In this document: positions 1-8,102 of the stretch, one piece after another
How positions within the stretch are numbered: position 1 is the first letter of the stretch
How the letters are laid out: each line of letters opens with the position of its first letter
Source of the DNA: Ferrovibrio sp036381655
Lineage (GTDB): Bacteria; Pseudomonadota; Alphaproteobacteria; Ferrovibrionales; Ferrovibrionaceae
DNA: 64,000 nucleotides
NCBI RefSeq assembly: GCF_036381655.1
Contig: NZ_DASVCJ010000054.1
Span: forward strand, 45,328 to 109,327
Direction: 5' to 3'
Program-made: the position numbers and the translations under genes
The notes under the pieces: generated by a model
Database searches by the model: none
The model's input: the letters and a program-made list of their open reading frames with translations, nothing else
What the model was told of the DNA's origin: nothing

Positions 1-477
1 CATATCACCTATCTGTCGGAAGCGGCCCTGCATCGCAAATTCGGCCGCAACCTGCAGAACCGCGAGCGTATCACCTACGGATTCGAGACCGAGTTCCAGG
101 TCGAAAGCTACCTGCTGCATCAAGGCTCGACCTTCGTCGACCGCTTCGATGCCAACTCCTATCTCTACATCACCCGGGCGATGGATTATTTCGACCTGGC
201 CGCGCAGGCCGGCGGCAATCTCGCCGGCGTCTTCCAGGGCAGCAGGACGCGTTTCTGCCTGGTGTCGTTCACCTCGGACTGGCTGTTCCCGACCTCGGAA
301 AGCAAGGAGATCGTGCGCGCGCTGAATGCGGCGGCGGCCAATGTCAGTTTCGTCGAGATCGAGACCGACAAGGGCCATGACGCCTTCCTGCTCGACGAGC
401 CGGAGATGTTCCGCACCCTGAAAGGCTTTCTCGACGGCTGCGCGGAAGTGCGCGGCCTGAACGGACATCAGACATGA
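1..477 (+). CDS. metX: Homoserine O-acetyltransferase, C-terminal part (5' end outside window)
   Basis: Acylates the hydroxyl of homoserine, the first committed step of methionine synthesis, in the cytoplasm. The window opens inside the gene, and the reading frame is open from base 1. The visible 158 residues are the end of an alpha/beta hydrolase of the MetX family: YLLHQG, FVDRFDANSYLYITRAMDYFDL, then SFTSDWLFPTSES and TDKGHDAFLLDEP. The last two carry the catalytic Asp and His of the Ser-Asp-His triad; the nucleophile lies upstream of the window. The stop overlaps the metW start by 4 bp, the usual metX-metW coupling in proteobacteria. Whether it uses acetyl-CoA or succinyl-CoA cannot be told from this half. 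Confidence 0.95.
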   Translation, partial: HITYLSEAALHRKFGRNLQNRERITYGFETEFQVESYLLHQGSTFVDRFDANSYLYITRAMDYFDLAAQAGGNLAGVFQGSRTRFCLVSFTSDWLFPTSESKEIVRALNAAAANVSFVEIETDKGHDAFLLDEPEMFRTLKGFLDGCAEVRGLNGHQT

Positions 478-1133
478 ACGACCGCGCTTTGACCCCGCCC
501 CCGCAGAAGGGCGGCGGCCACAAGGATATCCGCCGCGATCTTCTGCTGATCGCCGAGATGGTGGCGCCGCAAAGCCGTCTGCTCGACGTCGGCTGCGGCG
601 ACGGCGCGCTGCTGGAATATCTCGCCCGCGAAAAGCAGGTCGATGGGCGCGGCATCGAAATCCGCCAGAGCGGCGTCAATGCCTGCGTGGCGCGCGGCCT
701 GAGCGTGATCCAGGGCGACGCCGACGCCGACCTGCCGGATTATCCCGATGCCGCTTTCGATTACGTCGTGCTCAGCCTGACGCTGCAGGCGACGCGCAAC
801 CCGCGCAAGGTATTGCACGAGATGCTGCGCATCGGCCGGCGCGCCATCGTCTCCTTCCCCAATTTCGCCTACTGGCGGGTACGGCTGCAGCTTGCGCTCA
901 GCGGCCGCATGCCCATGACGGCGGCGCTCGACGATCCGTGGTACGAGACGCAGAACATCCACCTCTGCACGATCCTGGATTTCGACGAGCTTTGCGCGAA
1001 GGACGGCATCGTGGTCGAGCAGCGCATCGCCGTCGACGGCCACGGCAACCGGGAAGGCTGGAAGCTGCAGGGCGCGATGGCGAATATCTTCGGCGCCCAG
1101 GCGGTCTATCTGTTACGCCGGCGCGGGGCCTGA
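474..1133 (+). CDS. metW: Methionine biosynthesis protein MetW
   Basis: MetW is a class I methyltransferase-fold protein that partners with MetX and is required for its full activity in several proteobacteria. The 219 residues show the SAM-site motif LLDVGCGDGALLEYL near residues 38-52, GRGIEI, and the typical MetW segments SLTLQATRNP, GRRAIVSFPNFAYW and PWYETQNIHLCTILDF. The ATG overlaps the metX stop by 4 bp, so translation is probably coupled. The 3' end overlaps the convergent methyltransferase gene by 21 bp. Family assignment is secure; its biochemical role is known from homologues only. Confidence 0.95.
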   Translation: MNDRALTPPPQKGGGHKDIRRDLLLIAEMVAPQSRLLDVGCGDGALLEYLAREKQVDGRGIEIRQSGVNACVARGLSVIQGDADADLPDYPDAAFDYVVLSLTLQATRNPRKVLHEMLRIGRRAIVSFPNFAYWRVRLQLALSGRMPMTAALDDPWYETQNIHLCTILDFDELCAKDGIVVEQRIAVDGHGNREGWKLQGAMANIFGAQAVYLLRRRGA

Positions 1134-1865
1134 ACCGCCCCAGACGGGACGCGGCGGCTTCAGCACGAAGGCCTTCCGCTTCGCCTTGACCGGCTTCAGC
1201 GGCGCGGCGGCATAGACCTGCTTCTCGGCCTCCAGCAGCAGCACGCCGGAGAACCGGTTCCACAGAATCTCGCCTGCCTTCTCCCAGGCGCTGGCGGCGC
1301 CGACCACGAAGGCGCGGTTGGTCGGCGGCAGCCACAAAGCCGATTGCGTCTGCAGCGGCGAGAACAGCGCATCGCGCATCAGCCGCGTAAGCTGCGGCGG
1401 CGTGTAGGGACGGCCCTGGCCGAAGGGCGTCGCCTCGATATGCGCCCACAGCCCGCGCCGGTTCGGCACCACGGCGAGCAGCCGGCCCTGCGGGGTGAGC
1501 ACGCGCCAGACCTCGCGCAGCAGCGCCCGCACGTTTTCCGAATTCTCCAGCGCATGCACCAGCAGAAGCCGGTCGACCGAGGCATCCGGCAGCGGCAATC
1601 CGTCCTCGTCCACCAGCATGACCCGGCCCGGCAGGCCGCGCGGCCAGCGGATCACGCCCTGCGGGCCGGGCATCGCCGCCAGCACGCGCTCGGCCTCCGC
1701 CTCGAAGATGCGCAGATAGGGCGTGGCATAGCCGAGCCCCAGCACGCGCAGCCCGGCGACATTCGGCCAGACCTGGCGCAGCCGCAGGCGCAGCAGGCGC
1801 CGCACGGCGCGGCCGATATGGCTGCCGTAGAATTCGCGCAGATCGATGATGTCTGGACGCAGCAT
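1113..1865 (-). CDS. Class I SAM-dependent methyltransferase
   Basis: A 250-residue protein with a degenerate Rossmann methyltransferase core: RVLGLGYATPYL (motif I) near residue 40, VDRLLLVHALENSENVRALLREVWRVLTPQGRLLAVVPNRRGLWAH in the middle (motifs IV-VI of the ubiquinone/menaquinone methyltransferase type), and a Lys/Arg-rich C-terminus. This family often sits beside gloB in alphaproteobacteria, and here gloB is divergent, its ATG 51 bp from this start. The substrate is unknown. The gene runs convergent to metW with overlapping ends. Confidence 0.85.
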   Translation of the reverse strand: MLRPDIIDLREFYGSHIGRAVRRLLRLRLRQVWPNVAGLRVLGLGYATPYLRIFEAEAERVLAAMPGPQGVIRWPRGLPGRVMLVDEDGLPLPDASVDRLLLVHALENSENVRALLREVWRVLTPQGRLLAVVPNRRGLWAHIEATPFGQGRPYTPPQLTRLMRDALFSPLQTQSALWLPPTNRAFVVGAASAWEKAGEILWNRFSGVLLLEAEKQVYAAAPLKPVKAKRKAFVLKPPRPVWGGSGPAPA

Positions 1866-1916
1866 CGCGCTATGTTAGCATCTGTTCGACTGAAACTCTG
1901 CCGTCAGAATTGCGCC

Positions 1917-2690
1917 ATGCCCCTTGAAATCGTCCAGATTCCCGTCCTCAACGACAATTACGTCTATCTCGCCCGCGAGCCTTCGGCAAACGCCGTCGCC
2001 GTGGTCGATCCGGCCGTGCACGAGCCGGTGCTGGCCGAATTGAAGAAGCGCAACTGGACGCTGACGCATATCCTGAACACGCATCATCATCCCGATCATG
2101 TCGGCGGCAATATGGCGCTGAAGCAGGCGACCGGCTGCCGCATCGTCGGCCCCAAGGCCGATGCCGAGCGCATTCCCGGCATCGATGTCGCGCTGGCCGA
2201 CGGCGAGCAGTGGACGCTGGGCGACGAAGCGGCCGTCGTCTTCGACGTGCCCGGCCATACGCGCGGCCATATCGCCTACTGGTTCCAGCGCAGCGCGGCG
2301 CTGTTCTGCGGCGATACGCTGTTCGCGCTCGGCTGCGGGCGGCTGTTCGAGGGCACGCCGGCGCAGATGTGGCACAGCCTTGGCAAGCTGCTCGCCCTGC
2401 CCGACGACACCAGAATCTACTGCGCCCACGAATATACCGAATCGAACGCCCGCTTCGCCGTCACGGTCGAGCCGGGCAACGAGACGCTGCATCTGCGCTA
2501 TCAGAGGATCAGGGAATTGCGCAGCAAGGGCCTGCCGACCGTGCCCTCCACCCTCGGCGAGGAGCGCGCCACCAATCCCTTCCTGCGGCCGATGAGCGAG
2601 AACCTGCGCATGACGCTCGGCCTGCTGAATGCCGACGACGTTTCCGTCTTCGCCGAGACGCGCCGGCGCAAGGACACTTTCAGGGGCTGA
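1917..2690 (+). CDS. gloB: Hydroxyacylglutathione hydrolase (glyoxalase II)
   Basis: Hydrolyses S-lactoylglutathione to lactate and glutathione, the second step of methylglyoxal detoxification. The 257 residues have the metallo-beta-lactamase metal motif THHHPDHVGG at about residues 54-63, then HTRGHIAYW, FCGDTLFALGCGRLFEG (the bridging Asp) and CAHEYTESN, followed by the glyoxalase II C-terminal region ending in RRRKDTFRG. The open frame extends far upstream, but homologues begin at the MPLEIVQIPVLNDNYVY segment, which fixes the start at this ATG. Several glutathione-dependent enzymes elsewhere in the window fit the same metabolism. Confidence 0.95.
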   Translation: MPLEIVQIPVLNDNYVYLAREPSANAVAVVDPAVHEPVLAELKKRNWTLTHILNTHHHPDHVGGNMALKQATGCRIVGPKADAERIPGIDVALADGEQWTLGDEAAVVFDVPGHTRGHIAYWFQRSAALFCGDTLFALGCGRLFEGTPAQMWHSLGKLLALPDDTRIYCAHEYTESNARFAVTVEPGNETLHLRYQRIRELRSKGLPTVPSTLGEERATNPFLRPMSENLRMTLGLLNADDVSVFAETRRRKDTFRG

Positions 2691-2742
2691 ACGGCCTCTG
2701 GCCGGGAACAAACCCGGCGGTGACGGACTTGCAGACTCCGTC

Positions 2743-3300
2743 ATGTCCGAAGCGGTCACCCAGAGGCTGTTCCATCTGCAGGACTGGCGCCAGGCCGGTC
2801 CGGGCGGCTTCCGCGCGCTCGGCAACGGCGTGGTCGAAAGCTTCGGCGGCAGCGGCATCTACTGGTATGCCGCCGAGACCTATGCCGACTTCAAGCTGCT
2901 GATCGAATGGCGGGTGCAGCAGCCGACCGACAATTCTGGCGTCTTCCTGCGCATTCCGCCGCTCGAGCGCGATCCGCGCCCCGCCATCGAACAGGGCTAT
3001 GAAATCCAGATCGACGAGCGCGGCATCGATCCGGCAGAGCGCCGCGCGGATGATCCGCTGCACCTGACCGGCGCCGTCTACAACCTGGCGCCGGCGATTG
3101 CCCGCGCCTCGCGCCCGGTCGGCGAATGGAACGACTTCACCATCACCGCCCTGGGCCAGCGCCTCGTCGTGCTGCAGAACAATATCGAGGTCTGCCGGCT
3201 CGACCATGGCGGGCGGCGCGAGCAGGGCCATATCGGGCTGCAGAACCATCACGACGGCTCTGCCGTGCAGTTCCGCAACCTGGAGATCACGCCGCTTTAA
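2743..3300 (+). CDS. DUF1080 (3-keto-disaccharide hydrolase fold) protein
   Basis: A 185-residue protein matching the DUF1080 concanavalin-like fold: FHLQDWRQAG, GSGIYWYAAETYADFKLLIEWR, NSGVFLRIP, GYEIQIDERG, TGAVYNLAP, GEWNDFTITALGQRLVVLQNN, GHIGLQNHHDGSAVQFRNLEI. Some relatives hydrolyse 3-keto-glycosides, but no catalytic assignment is possible here. The ATG at 2743 was chosen because upstream in-frame sequence is the shadow of the gloB end. It follows gloB by 52 bp. There is no lipoprotein or signal peptide, unlike many planctomycete members of the family. Confidence 0.85.
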   Translation: MSEAVTQRLFHLQDWRQAGPGGFRALGNGVVESFGGSGIYWYAAETYADFKLLIEWRVQQPTDNSGVFLRIPPLERDPRPAIEQGYEIQIDERGIDPAERRADDPLHLTGAVYNLAPAIARASRPVGEWNDFTITALGQRLVVLQNNIEVCRLDHGGRREQGHIGLQNHHDGSAVQFRNLEITPL

Positions 3301-3304
3301 CGGC

Positions 3305-3360
3305 CCGGAAGTTCGCCACCGGAAGCTCGCTATCGGAGGCTCGCCTACCAGGGGCTCGCT
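3305..3360 (+). repeat. Degenerate 14-bp tandem repeat, four units
   Basis: Four consecutive 14-bp units (3305-3318, 3319-3332, 3333-3346, 3347-3360) share the pattern CCGGAAGCTCGCTA with a few changes each. They fill the gap between the DUF1080 stop and the recR stop, just after one gene and up to the end of the other. No function is evident. Confidence 0.6.
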
Positions 3361-3952
3361 AGAGCGGCCGCCGCGCCTTCAGCGCCGCGCCGAGCGTGCC
3401 GTCGTCGAGATAATCGAGTTCGCCGCCGACCGGCACGCCATGCGCCAGCCGGGTGATCTGCACGCCGGACGGCGCCAGGCGGTCGGTGATGTAATGCGCC
3501 GTGGTCTGGCCTTCGACCGTGGCATTGGTGGCGATGATCACCTCGCGCAGGCCGCCCGCCTGCGCCCGGCTGATCAGGCTGTCGACATTGAGATCCGCCG
3601 GCCCGACGCCGTCCAGGGCCGACAGCGTGCCGCCCAGCACATGATAGCGGCCGCGGAAGACGCCGGCGCGTTCCAGCGCCCAGAGATCGGCGACGCTTTC
3701 GACCACGCAGAGCAGCCCCGCATCGCGGCGCGGATCGCTGCAGATCGCGCAGGGATCATGCGTGTCGAGATTGCCGCAGACCGAGCAGGCATGCACGCTC
3801 TCGCCCACATCGCGCAAGGTGGCGGCCAGTGGATTGAGCAGCGCATCCTTCTTCTTCAGAAGATGCAAGGCGGCGCGGCGCGCCGAGCGCGGGCCCAGGC
3901 CGGGCAGCCGCGCCAGCAGCTGGATCAGCCGCTCGATCTCCGGACCAGCCAT
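3359..3952 (-). CDS. recR: Recombination protein RecR
   Basis: RecR acts with RecO and RecF to load RecA at single-strand gaps. The 197 residues contain the helix-hairpin-helix LPGLGPRSARRAALHLL near the start, the four-cysteine zinc finger CSVCGNLDTHDPCAIC at about residues 56-71, and the Toprim domain with VVESVADLWALE and HVLGGTLSALDGVGP. Length is normal for the family. It lies downstream of ybaB (10 bp gap) and dnaX on the same strand, the conserved dnaX-ybaB-recR operon. Confidence 0.97.
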   Translation of the reverse strand: MAGPEIERLIQLLARLPGLGPRSARRAALHLLKKKDALLNPLAATLRDVGESVHACSVCGNLDTHDPCAICSDPRRDAGLLCVVESVADLWALERAGVFRGRYHVLGGTLSALDGVGPADLNVDSLISRAQAGGLREVIIATNATVEGQTTAHYITDRLAPSGVQITRLAHGVPVGGELDYLDDGTLGAALKARRPL

Positions 3953-3962
3953 GACGGCAGAC

Positions 3963-4286
3963 TCAGAAGGGCAGCTTCATGCCCGGCGGGATCGGCAGGC
4001 CGGCGGTGAGCTGCTGCATCTTCTCGGCGGTCTCGCGCTCGACGCGGCCCTTGGCATCGGCATGCGCCGCCTTGATCAGATCCTCGACCACCTCGGCCTC
4101 TTCCGGCTTGAGCAGCGTGGGATCGATCTTCACGCCCCTGAGTTCGCTCTTGCCGTTGAGCGTGACGATGACCATGCCGCCGCCGGCCGAGCCCTGCACC
4201 TCATGGGCTTCCAGTTCGGCCTGCATTTCCTGCATGCGCTGCTGCATGGCCTGGGCCTGCTTGAGCATCTGGCCAAGATTCTTCAT
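3963..4286 (-). CDS. YbaB/EbfC family nucleoid-associated protein
   Basis: A 107-residue DNA-binding protein of the YbaB/EbfC family, a dimer that binds DNA and is thought to affect nucleoid structure. The sequence shows the N-terminal amphipathic helix with MLKQAQAMQQRMQEMQAELEA, the core VQGSAGGGMVIVTLNGKSELRGVKIDP, and a C-terminal helix ending in the family's usual Gly/Pro-rich tail (GLPIPPGMKLPF). It is 16 bp downstream of dnaX and 10 bp upstream of recR. Confidence 0.95.
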   Translation of the reverse strand: MKNLGQMLKQAQAMQQRMQEMQAELEAHEVQGSAGGGMVIVTLNGKSELRGVKIDPTLLKPEEAEVVEDLIKAAHADAKGRVERETAEKMQQLTAGLPIPPGMKLPF

Positions 4287-4302
4287 CGCAAACTCCTCGA
4301 AC

Positions 4303-6162
4303 CTAGTCCCGCTCGTCCAGCGGGTCGATATCGTCGGTCATATAGACCGGGCCCTCGGCCTCGTCATCGGCCGGCCCGAGATCGCTTGCCGGCGGCACAA
4401 CCTCGCGCACCTCGTCCAGAACGGCGCCGGGGAAGGCCGTCAACGCCGCCTGCACCAGCGGATGCGCCTGGGCATGCGCGCGCCGGCGCGATTCTTCCGC
4501 CTGCTCCTGCTCGGCCAGGGTCGGCTCGCCCGGCAGCTTGCTCAGCGACACCATCCAGCGTTCGCCGGTCCAGGTCCTGAGCCGGTCGATCAGGCGGCTG
4601 GGCAGATCGTGGCGCGCCTGCGGGCCGAGCCGCAGCTCGATCCGGCCGCGCTCGAAGCTGACCAGATGCACGTCGTTGTAGAGTTCGGCGAACAGGCCGA
4701 CATCGCGCATGTCCTTGACCAGCTGCACCAGCGCCGGAAAGGTCATCGGCGCCGGCATCAGCGCGACGGTTTCGCCCGGCTGCGCCAGGACCTGCGCCTG
4801 AACCTGCGCCTGAACCTGGGCCTGCGCCTGCGGAACCGCCGCCATCTGCGGTTGCGCGGCCATGGCGGCCGACGCGCCGGACGACATACCGGCCCCGTTG
4901 CCGCCGCCAGGGGCGGCGCGCGGCGCCGGCGTCAGCGCCGGACCGCCGCTGGCGCCGCCGCCCTTCTCGCGCCATTCCTTCACCAGGTCGGCGGGACTGG
5001 GCAGATCGGCCGCATAGGCCAGCCGCACCAGCACCATCTCGGCCGCCGCCAGCGGCACCGGGGCGGCGCGCACCTCCTGCAGGCCCTTGAGCAGCATCTG
5101 CCAGCTGCGCGCCAGCACCGGCATGCCGAGCTTGGCGGCGAGGTCCTTGCCGCGCAGGCGCTGGCTTTCCGGCAGGGTCACGTCGTCGGCGGTGGCGCCG
5201 ATCACCTTGACGCGCGTCAGCCAATGGGTGAGTTCGAGCAGGTCCTGCAGCACCACGGCCGGATCGGCGCCGAGATTGTACTGCGCCTGCAGATTCTCCA
5301 GCGCCTCGGCGATCCTGCCGTGCAGCAGCAGGTCGAGCAGCGCGAAGACCTGGCCGCGGTCGGCCAGGCCCAGCATGTCGCGCACCAGTTCGGCATTCAC
5401 CTGCCCGGCGCCGTGGGCGATCGCCTGATCGAGCAGCGACAGGCCGTCGCGCACCGAGCCCTCGGCGGCGCGCGCCACCAGCGTCAGCGCGTCCTCGTCG
5501 ATCTCTGCCTGCTCGGCCGCGGCGATGCGCTTGAAATGCTGCACCAGCACGCCGATCTCGACGCGCTTGAGATCGAAGCGCTGGCAGCGCGACAACACGG
5601 TGACCGGCACCTTGCGGATTTCGGTGGTGGCGAAGATGAACTTCACATGCGGCGGCGGCTCTTCCAGCGTCTTGAGCAGGCCGTTGAAGGCCGCCGTCGA
5701 GAGCATGTGCACTTCGTCGATGATGTAGACCTTGTAGCGCGCCATCGAGGGCGCGTAGCGCACGGCTTCGATGATCTCGCGGATGTCGTTGATGCCGGTG
5801 CGCGAGGCGGCGTCCATCTCGAAGACATCGGGATGGCGGTCCTCGGCGATCGCCTTGCAGTTGTCGCAGACCCCGCAGGGGGTGACCGTCGGCCCGCCCT
5901 GCCCGTCCGGCCCGGTGCAGTTGAGCGCGCGGGCGATGATGCGGGCGGTGGTGGTCTTGCCGACGCCGCGCACGCCGGTGAGGATGAAGGCCTGGGCGAT
6001 GCGGCCGGTGGCGATCGCATTGGTCAGCGTGCGCACCAGCGCATCCTGGCCGATCATCTCGGCGAAGTTGGCCGGGCGGTATTTGCGGGCCAGGACGCGA
6101 TAGGGCGCGGAGGCGGAGGCCGCAGGATTGGAAGCGGGGGAACTCGAAACCGGGCTGTTCAT
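4303..6162 (-). CDS. dnaX: DNA polymerase III subunit gamma/tau
   Basis: Clamp-loader ATPase of the replicative polymerase. The 619 residues have YRVLARKYRPANFAEMIGQ, Walker A GVRGVGKTTTARI near residue 65, a four-cysteine zinc module around CGVCDNC, Walker B VYIIDEVHML, the sensor motif TTEIRKVPVTVLSRCQRFDL, and a tau-like C-terminal half. Residues of roughly 415-455 are a low-complexity Ala/Gly/Gln linker with AQVQ repeats. No A-rich slippery heptamer is apparent, so I do not predict an E. coli-style gamma frameshift. First gene of the dnaX-ybaB-recR operon; the SRP RNA gene lies just upstream on the same strand. Confidence 0.97.
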   Translation of the reverse strand: MNSPVSSSPASNPAASASAPYRVLARKYRPANFAEMIGQDALVRTLTNAIATGRIAQAFILTGVRGVGKTTTARIIARALNCTGPDGQGGPTVTPCGVCDNCKAIAEDRHPDVFEMDAASRTGINDIREIIEAVRYAPSMARYKVYIIDEVHMLSTAAFNGLLKTLEEPPPHVKFIFATTEIRKVPVTVLSRCQRFDLKRVEIGVLVQHFKRIAAAEQAEIDEDALTLVARAAEGSVRDGLSLLDQAIAHGAGQVNAELVRDMLGLADRGQVFALLDLLLHGRIAEALENLQAQYNLGADPAVVLQDLLELTHWLTRVKVIGATADDVTLPESQRLRGKDLAAKLGMPVLARSWQMLLKGLQEVRAAPVPLAAAEMVLVRLAYAADLPSPADLVKEWREKGGGASGGPALTPAPRAAPGGGNGAGMSSGASAAMAAQPQMAAVPQAQAQVQAQVQAQVLAQPGETVALMPAPMTFPALVQLVKDMRDVGLFAELYNDVHLVSFERGRIELRLGPQARHDLPSRLIDRLRTWTGERWMVSLSKLPGEPTLAEQEQAEESRRRAHAQAHPLVQAALTAFPGAVLDEVREVVPPASDLGPADDEAEGPVYMTDDIDPLDERD

Positions 6163-6251
6163 CCTGGAAAGACTAAGCGCCCCCGGAGAAAAGATCGACC
6201 GGCAAATGGCCGGCCGCTGGCGCCCAGCGAAGCCGGGCCATCGCGAAATTC

Positions 6252-6358
6252 CAAGGTGGGAGGCTGGACAACGACCCGGGCGGAAACTCGTTACGGCTGC
6301 TTCCTTCCGGACCTGACCGGGTTGGCGAGGCGCCCGTCCGCCGCCAACCTCCCGCGCC
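6252..6358 (-). ncRNA. ffs: Bacterial small signal recognition particle RNA (4.5S-like)
   Basis: RNA of the signal recognition particle, which binds Ffh for co-translational membrane targeting. On the minus strand the near-invariant domain IV element lies at 6295-6318 and includes GGTCAGGTCCGGAAGGAAGC, with the GGAA tetraloop. The ends pair: GGGAGGTTGG (6353-6344) with CCAGCCTCCC (6267-6258), giving a single hairpin of about 100 nt. Exact ends are estimated. It sits upstream of dnaX on the same strand, a common alphaproteobacterial position. The protein partner ffh is at 17234. Confidence 0.93.
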
Positions 6359-6468
6359 TTATATCAGCCATTAGGCCCGGCAATTCAATGGGTAGGAATC
6401 CCCATAATTTGACGGCGAAAAAAGCCGCGGCGATGGACGCCGCGCCGACGATATGCCAGCTTTCGCCT

Positions 6469-7473
6469 ATGCTTAACCCAGATCCCGCCCGCCAGCAGCG
6501 TTCGTCCCGGCAACGGCCGTCCAGACCGATCGGCTTTGCCGGCTCCAATCTCGACCGCGCCGGCAATCCGCGCCGCAATCCGGCCTGGCTCAGCGAGCAG
6601 CGACGTTCGGCGCAGGCGCGCTTTCTGCCGATGCGCGAGCTGAAGGCGCTGATCGCGCTCGACGGCAGGCCCGGCAACGACGCGCCGGCCCGCATCGCCT
6701 GGCAGGATGCCGCCTGGGATCGCGCCCATGCCGCGCTGCCCTGCATCTTCCTCGGCCTGGACGAGGCCGGCATCCCCCATTTCGCCACCGATTGCGACGG
6801 CGACGACAGCACCGCGGCCCTGCATGGCGACAGCGTCAAGTTCATCGATGTGCGCTCGATCGCGCCGCAGCTGGCGCCCGAGGAGGCGGCGATCCTGGCC
6901 CAGGCGCGCAGCCTGATCGACTGGCATCAGCGGCATCGTTTCTGCGCCCAATGCGGCAGCCCGACGCGGGCGGCGGAGGGCGGCTACAGCCGGCATTGCA
7001 CCAGCGACGCCTGCAAGGCGCAGCATTTCCCGCGCACCGATCCGGTGGTGATCATGCTGGCCGTGCGCCGCGACGAGGCGAGCGGCCAGGACATGGTGCT
7101 GCTGGGCCGGCAGGCGCGTTTTCTGCCCGGCATGTATTCGGCCCTGGCCGGCTTCATGGAGCCGGGCGAGACCATCGAGGAGGCGGTGCGCCGCGAAATC
7201 TTCGAGGAAGCCGGCATCACGACCGGCGCGGTGCGCTATGTCGCCTCGCAGCCCTGGCCGTTCCCCTCCTCGCTGATGATCGGCTGCATCGCCGAAGCCG
7301 AGAGCGCCGAGATCACCGTAGACAAGGACGAACTCGAAGAGGCGCGCTGGTTCAGCCGCGACGAGGTGGAAATCATGCGGCAGAAATCCACCGACATGGA
7401 GGCCGCGCCGCGCCTGTCGCCGCCGCTGGCGCTGGCGCATCAGCTCGCGCGGCTCTGGCTCGCCGGCGCCTAG
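6469..7473 (+). CDS. nudC: NADH pyrophosphatase / NAD-cap hydrolase, Nudix family
   Basis: Hydrolyses NADH to NMNH and AMP and, in characterised homologues, removes NAD caps from RNA. The 334 residues carry a zinc ribbon (CAQCGSPT then HCTSDACKAQHFPRTDP), the Nudix box starting GFMEPGETIEEAVRREIFEE, and the NudC signature SQPWPFPSSLM just after it. The Nudix box follows GX5EX7REX2EEXG. The ATG at 6469 (MLNPDPARQQ) is the likeliest start; another in-frame ATG lies at 6433. It is divergent from the SRP RNA gene. Confidence 0.93.
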   Translation: MLNPDPARQQRSSRQRPSRPIGFAGSNLDRAGNPRRNPAWLSEQRRSAQARFLPMRELKALIALDGRPGNDAPARIAWQDAAWDRAHAALPCIFLGLDEAGIPHFATDCDGDDSTAALHGDSVKFIDVRSIAPQLAPEEAAILAQARSLIDWHQRHRFCAQCGSPTRAAEGGYSRHCTSDACKAQHFPRTDPVVIMLAVRRDEASGQDMVLLGRQARFLPGMYSALAGFMEPGETIEEAVRREIFEEAGITTGAVRYVASQPWPFPSSLMIGCIAEAESAEITVDKDELEEARWFSRDEVEIMRQKSTDMEAAPRLSPPLALAHQLARLWLAGA

Positions 7474-7574
7474 AGGCGCCGATGGGCGGTCTGGCTGGCG
7501 CCTGAAGCCTTTCAAGACAAGCGCTTAACTGACCGGGACAGGCCGAAAGACAAGCCCAAAATCAGCTTGTTGCG

Positions 7575-7628
7575 AGCCAATTGCAGCCCATTCGATGCCA
7601 ATTGGATGCCAGTTGGCTGCCAATTGAC
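7575..7628 (+). repeat. 11-bp periodic repeat array in a gene-free stretch
   Basis: Between nudC and the toxin-antitoxin scar (7474-7840) no gene can be supported. Within it lie three adjacent 11-bp units TGCCAATTGGA, TGCCAGTTGGC and TGCCAATTGAC (7596-7628), preceded by more degenerate units GAGCCAATTGCA and GCCCATTCGA. The units are themselves partly palindromic (CCAATTGG). Their 11-bp spacing would place them on one face of the helix. This could be a protein-binding array, but no adjacent regulator is apparent. Confidence 0.5.
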
Positions 7629-7840
7629 GGCCCATGCAACGCCGGTTCAGGCCGATTCCATACCGATCCGAAGCCGTTTGGCGCCCGCTGAATCCCGCGA
7701 TTTTGGCAGATTGCCGGGACATCGCTTCTCCAGGGCCGTCTGCGCGGCAGCCCCCGCAGCGCACGGAGACATCCGATCCGATTCGCGATGGGCAACAGCG
7801 GAAAATCACCGGCTCAAGGCCGTTTTTGCAGAATACAATC

Positions 7841-7992
7841 TTACTCACCCCTGCGCGCCATATGTCCGCGCAGCCATGCCGCCAGATCACCCTCGCCGAT
7901 CTCGCCGGCGGCGAGGCGGAGCATGACGGGCAGTGCTTCGGCAGGACCACGCCGACCGAATTGCCGATCTGGGTGAGTTTGAGCTGGATCAT
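7841..7992 (-). pseudogene. Deletion scar of an AbrB-Doc toxin-antitoxin module
   Basis: The first 18 codons from 7992 read MIQLKLTQIGNSVGVVLP, the N-terminus of an AbrB/MazE-type antitoxin. The next bases, in a different frame (7939-7841), read EALPVMLRLAAGEIGEGD then LAAWLRGHMARRGE and a stop, which matches the C-terminus of Doc (death-on-curing) toxins. The antitoxin's DNA-binding remainder and the whole Fic core of the toxin are missing. The simplest reading is one deletion joining codon 18-19 of the antitoxin to the last 30 or so codons of the toxin, out of frame. The upstream palindromic operator is still perfect. Not functional as a toxin system. Confidence 0.72.
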
Positions 7993-8006
7993 GGGGGCCT
8001 TCGTAT

Positions 8007-8018
8007 TTACACGTGTAA
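8007..8018 (-). promoter_or_regulatory. Perfect palindrome, probable operator of the lost antitoxin
   Basis: TTACACGTGTAA is a perfect 12-bp palindrome 14 bp upstream of the antitoxin remnant start. AbrB/MazE-type antitoxins repress their own operon from such sites. It lies in an AT-rich patch that would have held the promoter. Confidence 0.55.
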
Positions 8019-8102
8019 TAACATCATCGCCGGGCTGGGCAAGCCGGCAAATGCGTGACCATCATCGCTGCGCCGGCCGCCGCGATTTGCCAATATCCGG
8101 CC

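Noticed and set aside
4790..4880. A programmed frameshift producing a short gamma form of DnaX
   Set aside because: The 12-bp repeats encode the Gln/Ala linker, but no A-rich slippery heptamer with a following hairpin was found.
3979..6468. A long upstream extension of the nudC frame
   Set aside because: It lies opposite dnaX and the SRP RNA, and homology to NudC begins only near 6469.
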